Origin: Methylobacter sp.
Lineage (GTDB): Bacteria; Pseudomonadota; Gammaproteobacteria; Methylococcales; Methylomonadaceae
Length of the DNA: 64,000 nucleotides
Assembly: GCA_026399025.1 (NCBI GenBank)
Contig: JAPLRU010000117.1
Span: forward strand, 1-64,000
Reading direction: 5' to 3'
Shown here: positions 58,896 to 64,000 of the stretch, one piece after another
Layout: every line of letters starts with the position of its first letter
Numbering within the stretch: position 1 is the stretch's first letter
The notes under the pieces: generated by a model
Database searches by the model: none
Told to the model about the DNA's origin: nothing
Seen by the model: only the letters and a program-made list of their open reading frames with translations
Translations under genes and position numbers: made by a program

Positions 58896-59471
58896 TCAAA
58901 CGGCCGCCATAAACGACCAGTCTATGCTCAGTTCCGGGAACCGCTGCACCACTGTAGGCTCATCCATGCCGAAGACGCCGGGCTGCCCGTAGCGGCCCTG
59001 CGTATCCAGCGTATAAACCAAGATCCAGCGGTCTTCCGGATGGATAATCCAGTATTCCTGCACGCCATGCCGTTGGTAAAGGCTGCGTTTGCTGTCCATG
59101 TCTTTGAGCGCGGTGGAAGGTGAAAGCACTTCCACAATCCAATCCGGCGCACCGCGGCAACCTTGCTTGTCCAGCTTGGACGGGTCGCAAATGATGCTCA
59201 GATCGGGCTGCACCACGGTTTCCACCTTCGCATCGGCTTCATCTTGGCGCGGCAAGCGCACGTCGAAGGGGGCGGTATAACCTTTACAGGGCTTGCCTTG
59301 CAGGTAGTTGCGGACTTGTCCGCCCAATTCGAACACAATATCCTGATGCAAGCGCTGCGGCGCGGTCATCGCATAGGGTACGCCGTCAATCAGTTCCCAG
59401 CGTTCATCTTCAGGCCATTGGGCATAATCGGCATAGCTGTATTTTTGTTGCAAGTGCTCTGCGGTATTCAT
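58896..59471 (-). CDS. Uma2 family endonuclease (copy 2)
   Basis: 191 residues, MNTAEHLQQKYSYADYAQ…, very similar to copy 1 over the full length; the ribosome site (GGAG) and short leader are also duplicated. The stop lies 32 bases before the copy 1 start. Both copies keep the PD-(D/E)XK residues, so both may be active. Confidence 0.92.
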   Translation of the reverse strand: MNTAEHLQQKYSYADYAQWPEDERWELIDGVPYAMTAPQRLHQDIVFELGGQVRNYLQGKPCKGYTAPFDVRLPRQDEADAKVETVVQPDLSIICDPSKLDKQGCRGAPDWIVEVLSPSTALKDMDSKRSLYQRHGVQEYWIIHPEDRWILVYTLDTQGRYGQPGVFGMDEPTVVQRFPELSIDWSFMAAV

Positions 59472-59502
59472 CGTTTGCTCTCCGAAGTGAAAAAATTCTG
59501 AT

Positions 59503-60816
59503 CTAACCCGCTAACCGCTCCCGCCATTCGGCGATTTTCAGCTTCAACTCGTCAATATTAACCGTCGTCAGGTGACGTTGATTTAACAGGCGTTTACCCG
59601 CGACCCAGACATCGGTGACTTGCTGACGGCCGGCCGCGTAAACAATCTGCGAAACCGGGCAATATAACGGCTGGGTTTCCAACGGCGATAAATCAACAGC
59701 AATCACGTCGGCGGCTTTGCCGATGCTTAACGAGCCGGTTTCATGCTCCAAACCCAAGGCCTTGGCGCCGTTAATGGTCGCCATGCGCAACGCGGTCATG
59801 GCCGGAACGGCGCTGGCGTCACCGGCAACGGCTTTGCCGAGCAGCGCCGCGGTGCGCATTTCGCCGAACATATCCAAGTCATTGTTGCTGGCCGCGCCGT
59901 CGGTGCCCAAAGCCACGTTAATACCCGCGGCAAGACATTTGGCAACCGGGCAAAAACCGCTGGCCAATTTTAAATTGGATTCGGGACAATGCACGATATG
60001 CGCGCCGGATTCGGCAAACAGGGCGATTTCGTCATCGCTTAATTGGGTCATGTGGACCGCGATGAACGACGGATCGATTAAGCCGAGTTCATGTAATCTT
60101 TGCAAGGGCCGCTGTCCGGTTTTTTGCTGTTCCTGCTCGACTTCGTGCAGCGTTTCGTGGACATGCATATGGATCGGCAGTTCCAATTCATCGGCAAAAG
60201 TTTTAATTTTTTGCAACGGTGGGTTCGATACCGTATACGGCGCATGAGGTGCAAACGGCGTGGAAATTAATGGGTGGTGCCGCAGTTGCTCATGCAAGGC
60301 TAAGCCTTTTTCAATATAGGCGTCGCTGTTTTCGGCCCAGACGGTCGGGAAATCGATCACAATCAAGCCGACACTGGCGCGGATGCCGTGATGTATCGCT
60401 TGCGCTGCGGTAATTTCCGGAAAAAAATACATGTCGTTAAAACAAGTCGTTCCGCCTAAAATCATTTCCGCTATCGCCAAATCGCTGCCGTCTTTGACAA
60501 ACGCTTCGCTCATCCATTTTTGTTCCAGCGGCCAGATATGGTTTTGCAACCAATCCATCAAATGCAAGTCGTCGGCAATGCCGCGCATTAAAGTCATTGC
60601 GGCATGGGTGTGGCTGTTGATCAAACCGGGCAGCAGCGCGTGGTCGTCCAGGTTTTCTGTGGTCGTACCCTGATATTTTTGCCGGGCAAGTTCGCTAGGC
60701 AGTAAATCGATAATCCTGCCCCCGTCGATAACCAGCGAGTGCTGTTCCAAGGTTACGGATTCCGGTTCAACGGGTATAATCCAGCGGGCGTGAATCAGGG
60801 TATCGACGATTATCAT
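59503..60816 (-). CDS. mtaD: 5'-methylthioadenosine/adenosine-type deaminase (TRZ/ATZ family)
   Basis: 437-residue amidohydrolase that can deaminate 5'-methylthioadenosine and S-adenosylhomocysteine. Metal motifs are INSHTHAAMTLMRG, HMHVHE, FIAVHMTQL and ALGTDGAASNNDLDMF. It is divergent from mtnA across about 140 bases. In Pseudomonas a related deaminase lies beside mtnA and starts a methylthioinosine route of methionine salvage; the same seems likely here. Confidence 0.88.
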   Translation of the reverse strand: MIIVDTLIHARWIIPVEPESVTLEQHSLVIDGGRIIDLLPSELARQKYQGTTTENLDDHALLPGLINSHTHAAMTLMRGIADDLHLMDWLQNHIWPLEQKWMSEAFVKDGSDLAIAEMILGGTTCFNDMYFFPEITAAQAIHHGIRASVGLIVIDFPTVWAENSDAYIEKGLALHEQLRHHPLISTPFAPHAPYTVSNPPLQKIKTFADELELPIHMHVHETLHEVEQEQQKTGQRPLQRLHELGLIDPSFIAVHMTQLSDDEIALFAESGAHIVHCPESNLKLASGFCPVAKCLAAGINVALGTDGAASNNDLDMFGEMRTAALLGKAVAGDASAVPAMTALRMATINGAKALGLEHETGSLSIGKAADVIAVDLSPLETQPLYCPVSQIVYAAGRQQVTDVWVAGKRLLNQRHLTTVNIDELKLKIAEWRERLAG

Positions 60817-60957
60817 GAGGTATTCCTATATTTAAGTTGCCGAATTATAACTTTTTAATAGGTGTTCAGCACCAAGGCTTGGCAAGAATCAAAGATGAAA
60901 ACCTGTGCCTTTCGCCTCCGGAAAAACGCTGAATAATGACATTTACTTTATAAATTA

Positions 60958-61998
60958 ATGACTATGCAAAACAAATTAACCGTACAAGCTCTGCAATGGA
61001 CCGGCGAGACTTTAAAAGTGCTGGATCAACGGCAATTGCCGGAAACCATCGTTTATGACGAATACACCGATGCGGTCGGCGTCACCGAAGCCATTGCCAC
61101 TATGCGCGTTCGCGGCGCACCGGCCATCGGCATTGCCGCAGCTTACGGTGTAGCGCTGTCGGTGCGCAAGCACTACGCCCAGTCCAACCATTGGCGGCAA
61201 AAAGTCAGCGCCGATATAGCGATGCTGGCCAAGTCCAGGCCGACGGCGGTTAACCTGTTTTGGGCCTTGGACCGGATGACGGCGGTATTAACCCAGCAGA
61301 CCGATAACCCGATAGCGGCGGTTCTAGCTTGCGCGGAAAAAATCCATAGCGACGATATTGCCGCCAATCACACCATGGGCGAATTGGGCGCGGATATTCT
61401 GGCCGACGCTAAAGGCGTGATGACGCATTGCAATGCCGGCGCCTTGGCGACCGGCGGTTACGGCACCGCGCTGGGCGTTATCCGCAGCGCTTATCAAAGA
61501 CAACGCCGCAACGTCTATGCGGGCGAAACCCGGCCTTGGCTGCAAGGCGCACGATTAACCGTTTGGGAACTGGCGCAAGACGGCATTCCGGCGACTTTGA
61601 TTGCCGATTCGGCGGCCGCATGGTTGATGAAATCCGGCGCTATCGATTGGATCGTGGTCGGCGCAGACCGCATTGCCGCCAACGGCGATGCCGCCAACAA
61701 AATCGGCACCTATTCGTTGGCCGTGTTAGCCAAGCAGCATGGTGTGAAATTGATGGTGGCCGCACCGACCTCGACCATAGACTGGACGATGCCTAGCGGC
61801 GATCTGATAGAAATCGAACAACGCAACCAGAACGAATTATTGCCCGCTTGTTATATCAAAGAAGATTCCTTGGTCAGCGCCTGGAATCCGGTTTTTGACG
61901 TGACCCCGGCGGAACTGATTTCGGCAATTGTGACCGAGCGCGGCGTGATCTTGAACCCTGCCGGGCAAGGCGTGGGAGGTTTAAAAAATGCACTTTGA
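60958..61998 (+). CDS. mtnA: Methylthioribose-1-phosphate isomerase
   Basis: 346 residues; converts methylthioribose 1-phosphate to the ribulose form in methionine salvage. The catalytic Cys is in MTHCNAGALATGGYGTALGV and Asp in VVGADRIAANGDAANKIGTY; MRVRGAPAIGIAAAYG and AAPTSTIDWTMPSG are also conserved. Its 3' end overlaps the next gene by 11 bases. Confidence 0.97.
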   Translation: MTMQNKLTVQALQWTGETLKVLDQRQLPETIVYDEYTDAVGVTEAIATMRVRGAPAIGIAAAYGVALSVRKHYAQSNHWRQKVSADIAMLAKSRPTAVNLFWALDRMTAVLTQQTDNPIAAVLACAEKIHSDDIAANHTMGELGADILADAKGVMTHCNAGALATGGYGTALGVIRSAYQRQRRNVYAGETRPWLQGARLTVWELAQDGIPATLIADSAAAWLMKSGAIDWIVVGADRIAANGDAANKIGTYSLAVLAKQHGVKLMVAAPTSTIDWTMPSGDLIEIEQRNQNELLPACYIKEDSLVSAWNPVFDVTPAELISAIVTERGVILNPAGQGVGGLKNAL

Positions 61999-62707
61999 TA
62001 AAAGAGGCAACAATCCGATAGTAGCTGTCGGCTTTTTGTTTAAGGGGCTGAAATTGCTGGCCCGTCCGGAATTGCGCAAGTTTATTATCATTCCTATGTT
62101 AATCAACGTGGTGCTGTATAGCGTCGCCTTAACCTTGGGCTATTTTTATATTTCGGATCTGATCGATCAATTTATTCCCGGCTGGCTGCAATGGCTAAGC
62201 TGGGTATTATGGCCGCTGTTTTTTATCAGCTTTTTTATCGGCGGCTTTTTTACTTTTACCGTCGCGGCGAACCTGCTGGCCGCGCCTTTTTACGGCCAAT
62301 TATCGGCAAAAACCTTGGCGATGGTTAGCGATCAAGCTTTTGCAACTGCCGAACAGCCGTTGCCGAAAGTCCTGCTTGCGGAAACCAAGCGCATCGGCTA
62401 TTTGGGAAGCCGAGCTTTCCCTTTACTGATCTTGTCGATTATCCCTGGCCTTAACGTTATTGCGCCTTTTTTATGGGCGCTATTCGGGGCTTGGGGCATG
62501 GCGCTGGAATATTTGGCTTATCCGCTGGAAAATCAGGGCGTATTATTTTCCGAGCAGAAGGCGTTGGTTAAGAGTGTAAGATTGGGCGCATTAAGTTTTG
62601 GCGGGCTGGCGGTGTTGGGGCTGACCGTTCCTGTGCTGAATATCATCGTTGCGCCTGCGGCGGTGATTGGGGCTACGCTTTATTTTCATGAGATTAAGCG
62701 GGAGTGA
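61988..62707 (+). CDS. CysZ/EI24-like membrane protein
   Basis: 239 residues with several hydrophobic helices (around 35-55, 70-95, 140-165 and 200-225). It matches the EI24/CysZ type, which includes sulfate permease CysZ. The overlap with mtnA points to joint expression; a sulfur link is plausible. Assignment as CysZ itself is uncertain. Confidence 0.8.
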   Translation: MHFDKRGNNPIVAVGFLFKGLKLLARPELRKFIIIPMLINVVLYSVALTLGYFYISDLIDQFIPGWLQWLSWVLWPLFFISFFIGGFFTFTVAANLLAAPFYGQLSAKTLAMVSDQAFATAEQPLPKVLLAETKRIGYLGSRAFPLLILSIIPGLNVIAPFLWALFGAWGMALEYLAYPLENQGVLFSEQKALVKSVRLGALSFGGLAVLGLTVPVLNIIVAPAAVIGATLYFHEIKRE

Positions 62708-62763
62708 AATACACCTAAAAAGATGTCTATATTATAGGTAGGCTTTGCATGACCTTTGTATTA

Positions 62764-62782
62764 TGTAACTTAAGTGGTTACA
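62764..62782. promoter_or_regulatory. Candidate operator of the higBA fusion locus
   Basis: TGTAAC-N7-GTTACA, perfect 6-base arms, nine bases before the HigB start codon. Likely HigA binding site by position and symmetry. Confidence 0.5.
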
Positions 62783-62791
62783 ATTTGGCGC

Positions 62792-63367
62792 ATGATTAAA
62801 AGCTTCGCGCACAAAGGCTTGGAAAAATTCTTTGCCACAGGCAATCAAAGCGGTATTCAAGCGATTCACGCCAAACGTTTGCGTTTAATTCTAGCGCTAC
62901 TGAATGATGCCAATCAATTAGGCGACTTGGAGTCTCCCGCCTTGCGTCTGCATTGCTTGAAAGGAAACCTTGAAGGCTTTTGGTCTGTTACAGTGCAAGC
63001 GAATTGGCGGGTTATATTTCGCTTTGAGGACGGCATGCGTATGTTGTCGATTATCTGGACTACCACTAACGAGGCATTGTTAATGCGAATGTACAATCCC
63101 CCGCATCCGGGCGAAATACTTTATGAGCTCTGGCTGCAACCTCTAAATTTGACCATTACCCAAACAGCCCAAAAGCTGAATGTCACCCGGAAAACCGTTT
63201 CTGCGTTGGTCAATGGTAAAACGGGTGTCAGCCCTGAAATGGCTTTACGGCTGGAGTTGGCATTCGGCAAAAGCGCCGAATCGTGGCTTGCCGCTCAAGC
63301 GGCTTATGATTTGTGGCAACTGGAAGCAAAACGTGAAAGCTTGGGCGTTCATCGCGTGGCGGCTTAA
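62792..63367 (+). CDS. HigB-HigA fusion (toxin joined to antitoxin by 1-base loss)
   Basis: One 191-residue frame from ATG 62792 ([14 protein letters not shown]). Residues 1-80 are HigB; the normal end (…FRFEDG[15 protein letters not shown]) is readable one base out of frame, with TAA at 63067-63069. A single base missing near 63034-63036 lets the frame run through to HigA, whose own ATG (63083, [17 protein letters not shown]) has GAGG upstream. Restoring one base gives a 92-residue HigB, like the 93-residue copy at 2.5 kb. HigA (94 residues, [22 protein letters not shown]) is probably still made separately; the toxin part has lost its C-terminal Tyr/His end. Confidence 0.88.
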   Translation: MIKSFAHKGLEKFFATGNQSGIQAIHAKRLRLILALLNDANQLGDLESPALRLHCLKGNLEGFWSVTVQANWRVIFRFEDGMRMLSIIWTTTNEALLMRMYNPPHPGEILYELWLQPLNLTITQTAQKLNVTRKTVSALVNGKTGVSPEMALRLELAFGKSAESWLAAQAAYDLWQLEAKRESLGVHRVAA

Positions 63368-63491
63368 GTCAATCTTTGAGTTAGCTCCCTAGGCGGGGCG
63401 GGGTTTGCAACCCCACTTCTAACGTTTTTATGATGCCTAAGCGTGCCCTACATGACTAACGACTATATTTTTAATTACCGGAGTTTTCCGT

Positions 63492-63776
63492 ATGGAGCAA
63501 ATTATTAATCTTCATATTGAAAAACTATCCGAAGGCGTTTATTTAGCCACCTCAAACGATATTTCCGGTTTGATAGCCCAGGGACAGACAATAACCGAAA
63601 CTTTGGAAATCGCTCGTGATGTGGCCAAGAAGCTTTTGGAGGCGAAAGCTGAGCGCCACTTAGATACCGAAAATGCCAAATTAAATCCAGAACAGTTTTT
63701 TGGTCTCAGTCATATAGAGAATGTTGATCAATTGCTTGAAGCTATGCGTGACGAGTGGGAACACTCCAAAGTATGA
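63492..63776 (+). CDS. HicB-like antitoxin (DUF1902 type)
   Basis: 94 residues. The HicB-like core is IEKLSEGVYLATSNDISGLIAQGQTITETLEIARDVAKKLLEAK; the tail (LDTENAKLNPEQFF…LLEAMRDEWEHSKV) is longer than usual. The ATG is preceded by a GGAG-like site (CCGGAG). An ATG overlaps its stop (ATGA at 63773), where hicA often begins, but the frame there is not HicA-like. Confidence 0.75.
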   Translation: MEQIINLHIEKLSEGVYLATSNDISGLIAQGQTITETLEIARDVAKKLLEAKAERHLDTENAKLNPEQFFGLSHIENVDQLLEAMRDEWEHSKV

Positions 63777-63843
63777 AATATTATTGTGCTAGTTCCCAAA
63801 CTCCAGCTCTCATTGTTATAAATAACGCAGTCCAAGAGTCGTC

Positions 63844-63960
63844 ATACCGGCATGGATGCCGGTATCTAGTGCCATGGACGGTAACTTGGGGGCTTTACAG
63901 ATACTTGAGTAATACGATGTTTCACCTCCTTGTGTCTGGGTTCCGGCATCCCTGCCGGAA
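63844..63960. repeat. REPIN-like pair of palindromes
   Basis: Two palindromes: ATACCGGCAT-GG-ATGCCGGTAT at 63844-63865 and TTCCGGCA-TCCC-TGCCGGAA at 63941-63960, about 75 bases apart, of the same GCCGG type. This is the shape of a REP doublet (REPIN). The last 220 bases of the window hold this and no supported gene; an open frame from 63773 to the edge reads through it and is likely spurious. Confidence 0.75.
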
Positions 63961-64000
63961 CGACGGTGTCTCGAAGAAACTTGTGTATAACGACGATAGC

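Noticed and set aside
60817-60957. SAM-type riboswitch between the methionine salvage genes
   Set aside because: The 140-base spacer shows no conserved riboswitch core or terminator stem.
63773-64000. Frame opening at the HicB stop and running to the edge
   Set aside because: Reads through REP palindromes and is not HicA-like; probably non-coding.

Overview
The window looks like chromosomal DNA from a gammaproteobacterial (type I, Methylococcales-like) methanotroph or close methylotroph. The strongest evidence is a complete fhcBADC set (26.9-32.4 kb) for the tetrahydromethanopterin/methanofuran formaldehyde-oxidation branch. Around it are gammaproteobacterial housekeeping blocks: tig-clpP-clpX-lon-hup-tRNAs-ppiD, fabI, relA, polA, yicC, rph-rdgB. 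No species is claimed.

Layout. 0-3 kb is accessory: a possible transposase tail, an unknown protein paired with a frameshifted YejK/NdpA-type nucleoid protein, and a HigBA toxin-antitoxin pair. 3-9.7 kb carries gnd, a flavin-binding protein with a small membrane partner, a four-PAS GGDEF-EAL protein and a small membrane protein. 9.7-15.5 kb is a yejABEF peptide importer whose yejF is broken by a 20-bp tandem duplication. 15.7-25.5 kb is the core block: fabI, ppiD, tRNA-Asp, tRNA-Val, hup, lon, clpX, clpP, tig, tRNA-Leu. 25.6-32.4 kb holds a small protein, a radical SAM protein and fhcC-D-A-B on the minus strand, with a RelE/StbD-type toxin-antitoxin cassette between fhcA and fhcD. 32.9-36.7 kb has a ComEA-like protein, an Rpn nuclease, two small orphans and UDP-glucose dehydrogenase. 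36.8-46.6 kb has relA, polA, an HDOD protein, a metallo-beta-lactamase-fold hydrolase, an L,D-transpeptidase with SPOR domain and a sterol-desaturase-like protein. 47.2-50.9 kb is one large FAD/Fe-S oxidoreductase. 51-58.2 kb has a DUF433/DUF5615 pair, yicC, a Ser/Thr kinase, an ATPase + TPR two-gene module, rph and rdgB. 58.3-64 kb has two tandem Uma2 nucleases, a methionine-salvage pair (deaminase + mtnA), a CysZ-like membrane protein, a HigB-HigA fusion made by a one-base loss, and a HicB-like antitoxin without an evident HicA.

How it fits together. Fhc enzymes pass the formyl group from tetrahydromethanopterin to methanofuran and release formate. Gnd can supply NADPH and pentose phosphate for the RuMP/oxidative pentose cycle. 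The Clp/Lon/trigger factor/PpiD/HU block handles protein quality and nucleoid structure. The second character of the window is its load of toxin-antitoxin modules (at least four, plus a lone HicB) and short inverted-repeat elements, which lie between or inside conserved gene blocks.

Most interesting points: (1) an ATPase plus a STAND-like TPR protein without a visible P-loop, between a Ser/Thr kinase and rph; (2) a toxin-antitoxin cassette inside the fhc operon; (3) the 20-bp duplication at Walker B in yejF; (4) the HigB-HigA fusion; (5) a YejK-like gene split at a run of nine A plus its unknown partner. Several breaks are single-base losses, two of them proposed at A-runs, so sequencing error must be excluded.
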